From contig DETV01000024.1 in assembly GCA_002361775.1 (NCBI GenBank), forward strand, positions 1 to 26,879: a DNA stretch of 26,879 nt, read 5' to 3'. A model generated the notes under the pieces. That model saw nothing but the letters and a program-made list of their open reading frames with translations. It had not been told where the DNA came from and made no database searches. Origin of the DNA: Eubacterium sp. UBA3279 (GTDB lineage: Bacteria; Bacillota; Clostridia; Lachnospirales; Lachnospiraceae). Shown piece by piece: positions 1 through 7,589 of the stretch (the stretch's first letter is position 1; every line of letters starts with the position of its first letter). Position numbers and translations under genes: made by a program.

Positions 1-18
1 TAAGAATTTCTTTTTTTA

Positions 19-34
19 TGTTTCACGTGAAACA
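19..34. promoter_or_regulatory. parS: parS centromere site (ParB/Spo0J binding)
   Basis: The sequence TGTTTCACGTGAAACA is a perfect 16-base palindrome and matches the Bacillus-type parS consensus TGTTNCACGTGAAACA at every position. ParB (Spo0J) loads here and spreads as a CTP-dependent clamp, and SMC/condensin is recruited to it. It lies about 17 kb from the dnaA-side DnaA boxes, where parS sites normally cluster. No parA/parB is inside the window; they may lie to the left, since they often follow rsmG in Firmicutes. I saw no second copy in the window. Confidence 0.93.
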
Positions 35-92
35 TTGTGTTGTTTTCTTTTTTTTTACAATGTGTTTTTTTAAATCTTAATAAATTTTTCAA

Positions 93-121
93 TTGTATCT
101 CCGTCCAAAAAGGCTTATAAT
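93..121 (+). promoter_or_regulatory. candidate sigma-A promoter of the hydrolase gene
   Basis: A perfect -10 box TATAAT (116-121) follows a weak -35 TTGTAT (93-98) with a 17-base spacer. The gene starts at 162 after a short leader with a strong AAGGAGG ribosome binding site near 147-153. The -35 matches only three of six consensus positions. Confidence 0.55.
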
Positions 122-161
122 AGTTACATAAGTCCTTTTAAGAATAAGGAGGTTCTATTTT

Positions 162-1118
162 ATGAAGAAAAATAAACATCGATTACTTACAGCCAGCATA
201 TTGATTACATTGACATCAGGAGCGATTTTTGTTCTAAATAAAGTTGTCACCGCTTCCGCCGTTGTCAAGAATTTGCTCTATAGTAAATCCAAAGAGTTTT
301 ACAACTGGCGTTTTGGAAAAATTCATTATACAGTGAAAGGCTCCGGTTCTCCTCTTTTATTGATTCATGATGTTTCTCCCTGTTGCAGTACAGAAGAATG
401 GAAGTATGTAAGTGATTCTCTAGCCAAGGAACATACCGTTTATTCTCTGGATCTTTTAGGCTGTGGATGTTCGGATCGTCCCAAAATAACGTATACGAAT
501 TTTTTATATGTGCAATTAATTACTGATTTTATTAAAAATGTTATCAAACAAAAAACCGATATTATAACAAGCGGTTTATCTGGTTCTTTTGCCGTTATGG
601 CCTGTAGAAATGACGATACCATTATTAACCGTATTATGATGATCAATCCAGAGGATCTTGCCATATTAAATCAAGTTCCTTCAAAAAAATCAAAAGCCGC
701 AAAGTTCATTTTGGACCTTCCTTTAGTTGGAACCCTTTTATATAACTTTATCATGGCTCGTGGAAATATTGATTTACAATTTACGGAACATTATTTATAC
801 AATCCTTTCCATCGTGATTTTGATTTATTAGATTCTTATTATGAATCTGCTCATTTGGAACACGGGAACGGAAAGTATCTTCTGGCCAGCTTAAAAGGAA
901 AGTATTTGTATTGTAATATTGCCCAGGCTTTGCAAAAGATCAATAACAGTATCTATATTCTTCAGGGAGACTTGGAAAAACGTGCAGAAGAAAGTGTTGT
1001 TTTATATTCTTCCATCAATCCATCTATAGAATATGAAATCTTGCCTCACCAAAAACATTTGCCTCATATTGAATCTCCGGAGAAGGTTTTAGATACCGCA
1101 AAAATATTTTTTATTTAA
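162..1118 (+). CDS. membrane-anchored alpha/beta hydrolase
   Basis: A 318-residue protein of the alpha/beta hydrolase fold. The N-terminus is basic followed by a hydrophobic segment (about 8-30), so it is probably anchored in the membrane with the hydrolase domain outside. The fold's landmarks are visible: a strand with LLLIHD (65-70), LDLLGCGCSDRP (96-107), a nucleophile elbow GLSGS with Ser140, Asp270 in LQGD, and His302 in LPHIE. These would form a Ser-Asp-His triad (inferred). Two details are unusual: the elbow ends in Ser instead of Gly, and the oxyanion HG motif reads HD. The substrate cannot be told from sequence. The start is supported by AAGGAGG just upstream. It is a single-gene unit followed by its own terminator and points against the replication fork. 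Confidence 0.85.
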   Translation: MKKNKHRLLTASILITLTSGAIFVLNKVVTASAVVKNLLYSKSKEFYNWRFGKIHYTVKGSGSPLLLIHDVSPCCSTEEWKYVSDSLAKEHTVYSLDLLGCGCSDRPKITYTNFLYVQLITDFIKNVIKQKTDIITSGLSGSFAVMACRNDDTIINRIMMINPEDLAILNQVPSKKSKAAKFILDLPLVGTLLYNFIMARGNIDLQFTEHYLYNPFHRDFDLLDSYYESAHLEHGNGKYLLASLKGKYLYCNIAQALQKINNSIYILQGDLEKRAEESVVLYSSINPSIEYEILPHQKHLPHIESPEKVLDTAKIFFI

Positions 1119-1125
1119 CTCAAAA

Positions 1126-1185
1126 AAAGACTGACAGTATCTTCTTCACCTGTTTGTGAATGTATTCCGATATTGTCAGTCTTTT
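1126..1185 (+). terminator. intrinsic terminator after the hydrolase gene
   Basis: A 16-base left arm beginning AAAGACTGACA pairs with the right arm 1169-1184 with only one G-U wobble. The loop is about 27 bases and a short T run follows. The A run before the left arm (1122-1128) would give a U run for transcripts from the other strand too. Confidence 0.8.
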
Positions 1186-1432
1186 AAATTGACCTTGCGA
1201 GATTTTTTCTCGTATTTATTTCTTCGTTTTATGAGATTTTTTCTCGCATTTTAAAATTTTCTTTTATTTTCCCGACTGTTCTGGTTTTATATATTACCAT
1301 TTTCTTCTTCCATGATCATTTTCTCTTTTCCATGTTTTATTCTAAAATATTTTCTTTTAAATAGTTACTTTTTTCTTTCAAAAATGTACAAATTATTCCT
1401 TAAAAATTCCTTTTTTTGTAATTCTTCTTCGG

Positions 1433-1461
1433 TTGACATCCCTTATTTATTATTATATTAT
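1433..1461 (+). promoter_or_regulatory. candidate sigma-A promoter upstream of the MBOAT leader
   Basis: TTGACA (1433-1438), a 17-base spacer and TATTAT (1456-1461), five of six matches to the -10 consensus. Transcription would start near 1468, giving a leader of about 280 bases before the MBOAT start codon. Confidence 0.6.
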
Positions 1462-1467
1462 ATACAA

Positions 1468-1701
1468 TAAAAGTGGCTTTTTTGTTGCATTTTGTAATAA
1501 TCTGTCGTTCTGATTTTTCAATAGTTTTAAGTCATAAATAACCACAGATATACGTTTATGCACTGCCCTGTATTTTTTATGGGCACATCTCAAAAAAAGT
1601 GATTTTGCAGCTGTTTTGGTGATCATTGTATTTCCAGTAACAGTTGCCTTTTATCTTTTCAGGACACTGTCCGAATCTATTGACCGGACAGTATCTTTTT
1701 T
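1468..1701 (+). ncRNA. candidate leader or small RNA ending in a terminator
   Basis: Between the promoter candidate and the MBOAT gene are a stem TGCCC/GGGCA (1564-1568 with 1581-1585), a stem GCAGCTGTT/AACAGTTGC (1607-1615 with 1639-1647, one G-U pair), and a terminator hairpin at 1666-1692 followed by six T. The arrangement fits a transcription-attenuation leader or an independent small RNA. I could not match it to a known riboswitch, T-box or 6S RNA pattern by eye. Boundaries are inferred from the promoter and terminator. Confidence 0.35.
1666..1701 (+). terminator. intrinsic terminator in the MBOAT leader
   Basis: ACTGTCCG (1666-1673) pairs perfectly with CGGACAGT (1685-1692) around an 11-base loop. 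After ATC comes a run of six T (1696-1701). It sits 47 bases before the MBOAT start codon and in the same orientation, so it would stop transcripts before the gene unless antiterminated. Confidence 0.75.
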
Positions 1702-1748
1702 ACCCGTAATCCACCAACCTATAATTTATTATTATCAAAAGGAGCAAT

Positions 1749-3182
1749 ATGGTTTTTTCAAGCTTGTTTTTTGTATTTTTCTTTCTTGCGCTGAATCTTA
1801 TTGCGTATAATTTTGCCAATACGATCAGGCAAAAAAACATGGTTATGCTTGTTTTTTCCTTGATCTTTTATTCCTGGGGTGGACCAAAGTATCTTCTGCT
1901 GCTTGTAAGCATGGTCTTCGCTTCCTGGATTTTTGCATTGTTGATTTATCAGTATCAGGATACGAAATGGAGTAAGATTTTCCTGATAAGCGACTGTGTG
2001 GTTATGCTGGGGCTTTTGGTATTTTTCAAATATCTCTCATTTTTTGCAGGTATCTCTCATGCGATTTTTAACTTACCAAAAGAAATACCTCAGATTGTAC
2101 TTCCTATCGGTATTTCATTTTATACCTTCCAGCTTCTCTCTTATGTGATTGATGTATACAGACAGGAAATCAAACCTCAGGAGAAGTTTTCCTACCTCCT
2201 GTTGTACGCATCTCTCTTCCACCAATGTATCGCCGGACCTATTGTCCGTTATCAATTGGTAGCAGACGAGATTGAAGGCCGAAGATCAAAACTTGATGAA
2301 ATGTGCCGTGGAATCAAAAGATTTTCCACTGGCCTTGCAAAAAAAGCAATTTTAGCAAATGGATGCGCTACTGTTGCAGATACCCTGCTTCCCACCGTCG
2401 CAAAAGATCTTGCAGGTATCCCTGCCGCAGGTATCTGGATTGGTCTGCTTTTCTATGGATTGCAGATCTATCTTGATTTTTCCGCCTATTCAGACATGGC
2501 AATCGGTATGGGACTTATGATTGGCTTTCACTACGATGAAAACTTTAACTACCCTTACATAGCAAACTCCATAAAAGATTTTTGGAAGAGATGGCACATC
2601 TCCTTAAGTTCTTTCTTCCGGGATTATGTTTACATTCCTCTGGGAGGAAGCCGCAAAGGAGCTCGCAGAACTACCATTAATCTTTTAGTGGTATGGTGTC
2701 TCACCGGATTCTGGCATGGAGCCAGTTGGAATTATATTTTCTGGGGATTATATTTCTTCATTTTTATCTTTATGGAAAATAAATTCCTTACTCAAAAGTT
2801 ATCTCGGGTACCAACCTTTGTCGGCCATATTTATGCTATGGTTGTTGTTTATTTCGGTTGGGCTCTTTTCCGCTGTGAATCCATGGGAACTTTAGGAACT
2901 CTGTTTAAGGGTATGTTGGGACTTAATAAGAATGGTTTTATTGATGCTTCTACTTCTATCATTCTGCAGAATAATATTTTCCTTTTAGTTTTCTGCATTA
3001 TTGCATCTACTCCACTCTTCAAGAATTTCGGTTCCTACGTTAAAAGACTTCATCTGGTGAATCACCGTATTCCTCATGTTGTCTATGCCTATGATATGGT
3101 AATGCCTGCTGTATTGTTGATGCTCTCACTCCTGGCATTGGTTGGAAACAGTTATAATCCATTTTTATACTTTCAATTTTAA
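1749..3182 (+). CDS. MBOAT family membrane-bound O-acyltransferase (AlgI/PatA-like)
   Basis: A 477-residue polytopic membrane protein of the MBOAT family (AlgI, DltB, PatA relatives), which moves acyl groups, usually acetyl, across or at the membrane onto surface glycans. Family blocks are clear: LPIGISFYTFQLLSYVIDVYR (118-138), HQCIAGPIVRY (158-168), DFWKRWHISLSSFFRDYVYI (277-296) followed by PLGGSRKG, and LTGFWHGASWNYIFWGLYF (318-336). His323 of the WHG motif is the predicted catalytic residue, with His283 also conserved. The usual AlgI length is about 460-520 residues, so it is complete. AAGGAG at 1739-1744 supports the start. It is followed after 14 bases by a DHHW/AlgX-like gene, so the two are probably co-transcribed and act together. 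The acceptor polymer is not identifiable. Confidence 0.94.
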   Translation: MVFSSLFFVFFFLALNLIAYNFANTIRQKNMVMLVFSLIFYSWGGPKYLLLLVSMVFASWIFALLIYQYQDTKWSKIFLISDCVVMLGLLVFFKYLSFFAGISHAIFNLPKEIPQIVLPIGISFYTFQLLSYVIDVYRQEIKPQEKFSYLLLYASLFHQCIAGPIVRYQLVADEIEGRRSKLDEMCRGIKRFSTGLAKKAILANGCATVADTLLPTVAKDLAGIPAAGIWIGLLFYGLQIYLDFSAYSDMAIGMGLMIGFHYDENFNYPYIANSIKDFWKRWHISLSSFFRDYVYIPLGGSRKGARRTTINLLVVWCLTGFWHGASWNYIFWGLYFFIFIFMENKFLTQKLSRVPTFVGHIYAMVVVYFGWALFRCESMGTLGTLFKGMLGLNKNGFIDASTSIILQNNIFLLVFCIIASTPLFKNFGSYVKRLHLVNHRIPHVVYAYDMVMPAVLLMLSLLALVGNSYNPFLYFQF

Positions 3183-3196
3183 AAGGACTGTCTGCC

Positions 3197-4609
3197 ATGA
3201 GAAAAAATAATGATGAATATTATACCAAGAAAAATATAGTCCGCAAAAAATATATGCGATGGATGATCCTTGTTTTTTTCGGACTACTCTTTCTTTTTGG
3301 ATTCATAGGACTTTTATTTCCACTTCGTCCCAAAGAATCTGACGTTGAAAAAAGAGAATTGACCAAATTTCCAAAGCCTACTGTTTCCACTTTTTTCAAC
3401 GGAGAATTTTTTAACGGAATCAGTACATGGTATGCCGATACTTTTCCTTTCCGGGAAAGTCTGATGACTGCCAATTCAAAATTCAAAAAATTATATGGTA
3501 TTACCACTGAAGAATTATATGGTGAGGTTGTGGAGGGCGATGAGATCCCTGATGCTGATGCTGAAATCACTGCAACACCGATTCCTACCACCACTCCTCC
3601 CCCGGCTCCTGACGGTACCATTCATGATGAACCCGAAAAGGCCGGAGCCATATACGTTGCAGATAACCGGGGATTTGAGATATATGGTTTCAGCCGTGAC
3701 GGCGCTGATGCATATATTCTTATGATGAATTCAGTAGCTGAACAATTAAAAGGCGTTGCCAATGTATATGATATTCTTGTTCCTACCAGTATTGCCGTTA
3801 ATCTGGATCTTGAAAATCAATCCAAGATTAATTCCAGCGATCAGGGTAAGGCCTTTGATTATGTATACGGTCATCTGGATTCTTCCATTCACCAGGTTCC
3901 TGTTTTAGATACTCTCAAAGCTCATAACAGTGAATATCTGTATTTCAAGACGGATCATCACTGGACAGCCGACGGAGCTTATTATGCATATCAGGAACTT
4001 ATGAAAGCAAAAGGAATGGAACCTTCTCCTCTTTCTGCTTTTGCAAAACAATCCTATGATGGATTTGTTGGAAGTTTTTACAGTTACAGTAAACAATCTG
4101 ATGTTCTCAAAAACAATCCAGATACTGTAAATGCCTATGTTCCTTCTGTGAACACCATGAAATATTGGACTAACGACGGTCAGGAAATCACCGGCCAGAT
4201 CGTAGCGGATGCCACAGAATATTCTTCCAGTAACAAATACTTATGTTTTATTGCCGGAGATCAGCCTTATGAAAAAATAGAAAATCCAAATATTACAGAT
4301 GGTTCTTCCTGTGTGATCATTAAAGAATCCTATGGAAATGCCTTTGTTCCTTTCCTGGTAAACAGTTATCAGACGGTTCACGTAGTTGATTATCGTTATT
4401 ATCAGGATAATTTAATCAGCTTCGTGAAAGAGAACAAGATTCAGGATGTTATTTACCTCAATAATGCTAATGCTCTGATTGAAAGCGCTGTAAATAAGAT
4501 GAATCGAATCGTTATCCCACCGGCCACCCCGGAACCGACAGCTACTGTTACTCCAACTCCTACTGACGCTGTTACTCCTGAACCTGCCAAAGAACCTTCT
4601 GGAGATTAA
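3197..4609 (+). CDS. DHHW/AlgX-like SGNH-fold protein, acyltransfer partner
   Basis: A 470-residue membrane-anchored protein with one N-terminal transmembrane segment (about 21-43) and a large outside domain. The signature TDHHWT (252-257) followed by ADGAYYAY marks the DHHW/AlgX/AlgJ group, whose fold resembles SGNH hydrolases and which completes O-acetylation started by an MBOAT protein. A second conserved block, KESYGNAF (376-383), carries the candidate nucleophile Ser378. Asp253 and His255 would complete the site (inference by analogy with AlgX). Two Pro/Thr-rich stretches stand out: an insert at about 124-139 and the C-terminal tail 441-470. The start is supported by AAAAGGA near 3181. 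It ends at a bidirectional terminator. Confidence 0.88.
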   Translation: MRKNNDEYYTKKNIVRKKYMRWMILVFFGLLFLFGFIGLLFPLRPKESDVEKRELTKFPKPTVSTFFNGEFFNGISTWYADTFPFRESLMTANSKFKKLYGITTEELYGEVVEGDEIPDADAEITATPIPTTTPPPAPDGTIHDEPEKAGAIYVADNRGFEIYGFSRDGADAYILMMNSVAEQLKGVANVYDILVPTSIAVNLDLENQSKINSSDQGKAFDYVYGHLDSSIHQVPVLDTLKAHNSEYLYFKTDHHWTADGAYYAYQELMKAKGMEPSPLSAFAKQSYDGFVGSFYSYSKQSDVLKNNPDTVNAYVPSVNTMKYWTNDGQEITGQIVADATEYSSSNKYLCFIAGDQPYEKIENPNITDGSSCVIIKESYGNAFVPFLVNSYQTVHVVDYRYYQDNLISFVKENKIQDVIYLNNANALIESAVNKMNRIVIPPATPEPTATVTPTPTDAVTPEPAKEPSGD

Positions 4610-4649
4610 AAAAATGCCGAAGATTAATATAAAAATCTTCGGCATTTTT
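4610..4649. terminator. bidirectional intrinsic terminator between convergent genes
   Basis: AAAAATGCCGAAGATT (4610-4625) pairs perfectly over 16 bases with 4634-4649 around an 8-base loop. Each arm ends in an A or T run, so it gives a U tract on both strands. It begins right after the DHHW stop codon and ends next to the DUF4340 stop codon, and so serves both operons. Confidence 0.93.
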
Positions 4650-6098
4650 CTATTTGATCAATATTGCCAGTTTTTCAATCAAGTCTTTTACACTCATTTT
4701 ATTTACTATTCCATACGTTCCCTGCTGGTTTTCCACCGTATAGAAGCTGGCATCACGAGGTATATAAGACACTGTAACCGTTTCTCCTTTTGTTCCTACA
4801 TAATGCAGCACAAGTTCCGGTTCTTTTTCCGGTATATCTTCTTCCAGGCGATTCTGGCATACCATATTTAAAGTTTCCCGGTAAAAGTCCATAAAATCTT
4901 CGCTCTTCACCTCTTCATCATTTACATAATATTTGGTTTCTGTTACTGTTTCATCATCTTCCTCTGTTTCCTTTTCTTTCTCTGTAACAATTCGTTTCAA
5001 TGTATATGTTTCTCCGTTATAAGTCACATCCAGATGATCCAAATCTCCAATGTTGATTCCTTCTATTCCTTTATTCCAGTAATCAAAAGCTTTACCACCC
5101 AGAAGCGTTTCTATTGCCCCCTGAGATATTCCATGTACCTCTTTTGAATCCCCAAGACGCACATAATAATTTCCATCTTCTGCAAGATTTCCCACCTGTA
5201 ACCGGATTGTTTTTTCTTTTGGAGTTTCTTCCGAACTATCCTCTTCTGAATTTTCTTCTGTATCTTCTTCTGTGGTTTCTTCTTTATATGTTACAGAAAG
5301 AATCATTTCCGGTTCGTCCAGCCCATATATCTTCCAATCCTCACAGTTGTATTCATAATATTTTGAAAATTGAAATCCTGCCACCGTACTCTGAAGTGTC
5401 CCTGCCGATGTGGTATCTGCCTCGTTTTCTTCGCCGTTTTCGTCTTTTACCATCCAGGAAGTAGAGGAACTTCCATCGGAAGTCAGCGTGTATCCATTCT
5501 TACTTTTTTCTATTTTTATCTGGGTTATATCTGTTGCAATAATTTCCGGATATTCTTCTCCTTTCGCAAAATCATAAATACTTCCCGAAAATGTAGCCGC
5601 CAAATCCGCCGATACCGTATATACCGTGGCTGTATCCTGTCCTATATAGACGTATGTATCTTCCGTAGAGGGATTTTTATCTCCTATTCCAATTATTTCC
5701 TCCGTATCATCTGTTTTCTTAATTTTAATCAGATTTTCCGTTTCATCCAATCCATAATCCTTAAGATTTTCAACCTTCTCCAGTTTACGACTTGCCTTTA
5801 CAGAATCCAGAGCAGATGTAAGATTGCCTATTTTATCGGAATCCACTGGAAATTGTTCGTCTCCTTCCAAATTCCATCCATCATCTTTTTTATTCCAGGT
5901 TGTTTCTTTTCCCTCCAGCCGGAATGTCAAAGAAGAAATATCTTCTTCACTGACCGCCAGAATTTCTTCCTGACTGTCTTCCGGCTCCTCTGCAGCCACT
6001 TCTTCTTTATTTATTTTCTTTACCAGGATATATACCCCTATCAGGAGGCACAGAAGTAAAATTCCTCCCACTATATACAGGCCTCTTTTTTTCTTCAT
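4650..6098 (-). CDS. DUF4340 membrane-anchored protein of a Gld-type ABC operon
   Basis: A 482-residue protein with one N-terminal transmembrane helix (about 7-26) and an outside region made of repeated units. The landmark YGLDE occurs at 115-119 and 258-262, each followed by a strand-rich segment containing YVYIG or YYVRLG. A related unit begins near 350. This pattern is typical of DUF4340 proteins, found beside GldG-like ABC auxiliary genes. The function is unknown. A very acidic linker rich in Glu, Ser and Thr (about 273-296) separates the second YGLDE from the rest of its repeat. The start codon overlaps the stop of the GldG-like gene by one base (TAATG), with AAGGAG about 10 bases before, which indicates translational coupling. 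It is last in the operon and uses the shared terminator. Confidence 0.85.
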   Translation of the reverse strand: MKKKRGLYIVGGILLLCLLIGVYILVKKINKEEVAAEEPEDSQEEILAVSEEDISSLTFRLEGKETTWNKKDDGWNLEGDEQFPVDSDKIGNLTSALDSVKASRKLEKVENLKDYGLDETENLIKIKKTDDTEEIIGIGDKNPSTEDTYVYIGQDTATVYTVSADLAATFSGSIYDFAKGEEYPEIIATDITQIKIEKSKNGYTLTSDGSSSTSWMVKDENGEENEADTTSAGTLQSTVAGFQFSKYYEYNCEDWKIYGLDEPEMILSVTYKEETTEEDTEENSEEDSSEETPKEKTIRLQVGNLAEDGNYYVRLGDSKEVHGISQGAIETLLGGKAFDYWNKGIEGINIGDLDHLDVTYNGETYTLKRIVTEKEKETEEDDETVTETKYYVNDEEVKSEDFMDFYRETLNMVCQNRLEEDIPEKEPELVLHYVGTKGETVTVSYIPRDASFYTVENQQGTYGIVNKMSVKDLIEKLAILIK

Positions 6099-7576
6099 TA
6101 CTGTTTTCTCCTTCTAAACCATATAACAGTACCTGCTAACAAAAATGCTGCGGGTATGATTCCACAGGTTATTGCTGCCCAATATCCGGCATCATATTCA
6201 GGTATAGTAAGACTACTTACAGAGAGATTTTTACTTGCAACCTGAATCACCGGTGTTTCATTTTCACACATCCATCCCAAAGTATCCAGCACAAGCTCTG
6301 TATTTCCTCCTGATACCTGCTGATTTGTTGTTTCATCCAATAAACTGGAAGAACCATAGCAAACAAGCTGTGTTTCGTTTTCTTCGTCCACCCTTTCTCT
6401 TACTGCAACTCCCAGGTAAAACTCTCCGCTTTCATCTCCATCTTCTTTTTGAAATGTATTCATATTTCCCACATCTGTTTTAATATATGCATCTTCAGAA
6501 GTGGTTAAAATCGGTTCAATTGTCAATGTATCTCTATAGGAATCTAACATCTGAAGCCCCTGGGAAATCGGCATTAATATATATCTGTTATCACTAACCA
6601 ATTCCTCTGTCAGCTCTGTACTTTCAATATCCGGAACAAGATAATATGGAACCTGCATAATATAATGTTTCGTATCTTCTTCCAGAACCACACCATCTTT
6701 GATTGTAATTCCATAGTTTTCCAGTACTTTTTTCAGATTTGGCATTTCTACATTTGTATAATCTGTAAAAATCATAGCTTTTCCACCCTTTTCCAGGTAG
6801 GATATGATTTTTTCTGCTTCCTCCTCCGAAATATCTGTCTGAGGAGAAGAAATGATAAAGCATCCTGTATTCTCCGGTACATTTTCTTCTGTCAAAAGAT
6901 TCAGATTTTCCACCTGATAATTAGCTCTCTCCAGACTCTCTGTCAGACTGCTGTTAATCTCCAGTTCTCCATGTCCCTGAAGCGTATATACCACCGGAAT
7001 ATCTTCTGATGTAACGTAAGAAATAGCGCTGTCTATCTGTCCCTCGCCGTCAAATCCCGTAGTACTGCTGCTTCCCGTATAATAATCATAATTTGTCTCG
7101 TAAAGAGTATTATATGAAATAACTTTACTCTTTTCTCCATTCACTACCACTAAACTGTTATCACTTACCTGCTCCTGTGTATACTGTGAAATAAAGTTTG
7201 GATATAACACAGGATCTTTTTTCTCCACGGTAATGTGATCAGAAGTTTCTTCGTAACGAGTCAGCATTTTCTCCAGAATCTCATCTTCATTTCCATTTTG
7301 TACAATATGATAAATCGTCACATCCTGCTGTAACTCTTTCAAAAATTTTACAGTCTCATCTGAAATGGTATATAACTTCTGGCTGCTCACATCTATCTGC
7401 GTATATTTCTCCGGAATTTCCCCTACGATCAGGTTGATAACTACGATAACAGCCACAAGAATCACAGTATACAACATACTAAAAGAACCGTTTTTTAATG
7501 CTTTTCTGTCTATTTTTCCCATTTCTTTCAGTGTTTTTTTCCACTGCCCCAATTTGTTTTTTATACTGATTTTCAT
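6098..7576 (-). CDS. GldG-like ABC transporter auxiliary protein
   Basis: A 492-residue protein with a transmembrane helix near the N-terminus (about 34-52), a long outside region, and a C-terminal helix (about 465-486) ending in Arg/Lys, the layout of the GldG / ABC-type uncharacterised transport auxiliary family. Visible blocks include EIPEKYTQIDVSSQKLYTIS (53-72), near-universal in this family, and a later VVYTLQGHGE stretch followed by GGKAMIFTD. GldG proteins work with GldA (ATPase) and GldF (permease). In Bacteroidetes the set supports gliding, but related sets are common in non-gliding Firmicutes, where the substrate is unknown. GGAGGG upstream supports the start. The gap to the permease gene is 13 bases. 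Confidence 0.87.
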   Translation of the reverse strand: MKISIKNKLGQWKKTLKEMGKIDRKALKNGSFSMLYTVILVAVIVVINLIVGEIPEKYTQIDVSSQKLYTISDETVKFLKELQQDVTIYHIVQNGNEDEILEKMLTRYEETSDHITVEKKDPVLYPNFISQYTQEQVSDNSLVVVNGEKSKVISYNTLYETNYDYYTGSSSTTGFDGEGQIDSAISYVTSEDIPVVYTLQGHGELEINSSLTESLERANYQVENLNLLTEENVPENTGCFIISSPQTDISEEEAEKIISYLEKGGKAMIFTDYTNVEMPNLKKVLENYGITIKDGVVLEEDTKHYIMQVPYYLVPDIESTELTEELVSDNRYILMPISQGLQMLDSYRDTLTIEPILTTSEDAYIKTDVGNMNTFQKEDGDESGEFYLGVAVRERVDEENETQLVCYGSSSLLDETTNQQVSGGNTELVLDTLGWMCENETPVIQVASKNLSVSSLTIPEYDAGYWAAITCGIIPAAFLLAGTVIWFRRRKQ

Positions 7577-7589
7577 GATTTTTGCCCTC

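Larger units (their letters stand above)
1119..1748. other. long T-rich intergenic region
   Basis: About 630 bases without a convincing gene. It holds, in order, the hydrolase terminator (1126-1185), two copies of a 14-base GAGATTTTTTCTCG repeat (1199-1212 and 1233-1246), a strongly pyrimidine-rich stretch to about 1430, a sigma-A promoter candidate (1433-1461), and a possible structured leader ending in an intrinsic terminator (1666-1701) just before the MBOAT gene. The small open frames here have no ribosome binding site or recognisable product. Confidence 0.7.

Noticed and set aside
1468..1701. Leader as 6S RNA, cyclic-di-GMP riboswitch or T-box
   Set aside because: No pairing between the two ends as in 6S RNA, no conserved riboswitch core, and no T-box sequence were visible; it is left as an unassigned candidate.
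1616..1810. 64-residue open frame overlapping the MBOAT leader and start
   Set aside because: It runs through the terminator hairpin and into the MBOAT gene in another frame, with no ribosome binding site.
3220..3621. 133-residue open frame on the minus strand inside the DHHW gene
   Set aside because: It lies wholly within a well-supported gene, has no ribosome binding site or recognisable domain, and its Gly/Val/Ser richness reflects the opposite strand of the Pro/Thr coding stretch.
5370..6059. 229-residue plus-strand open frame across the DUF4340 gene
   Set aside because: It is the antisense shadow of a convincing gene and has no family features; its Phe/Ile/Arg-rich composition is what AT-rich antisense reading gives.
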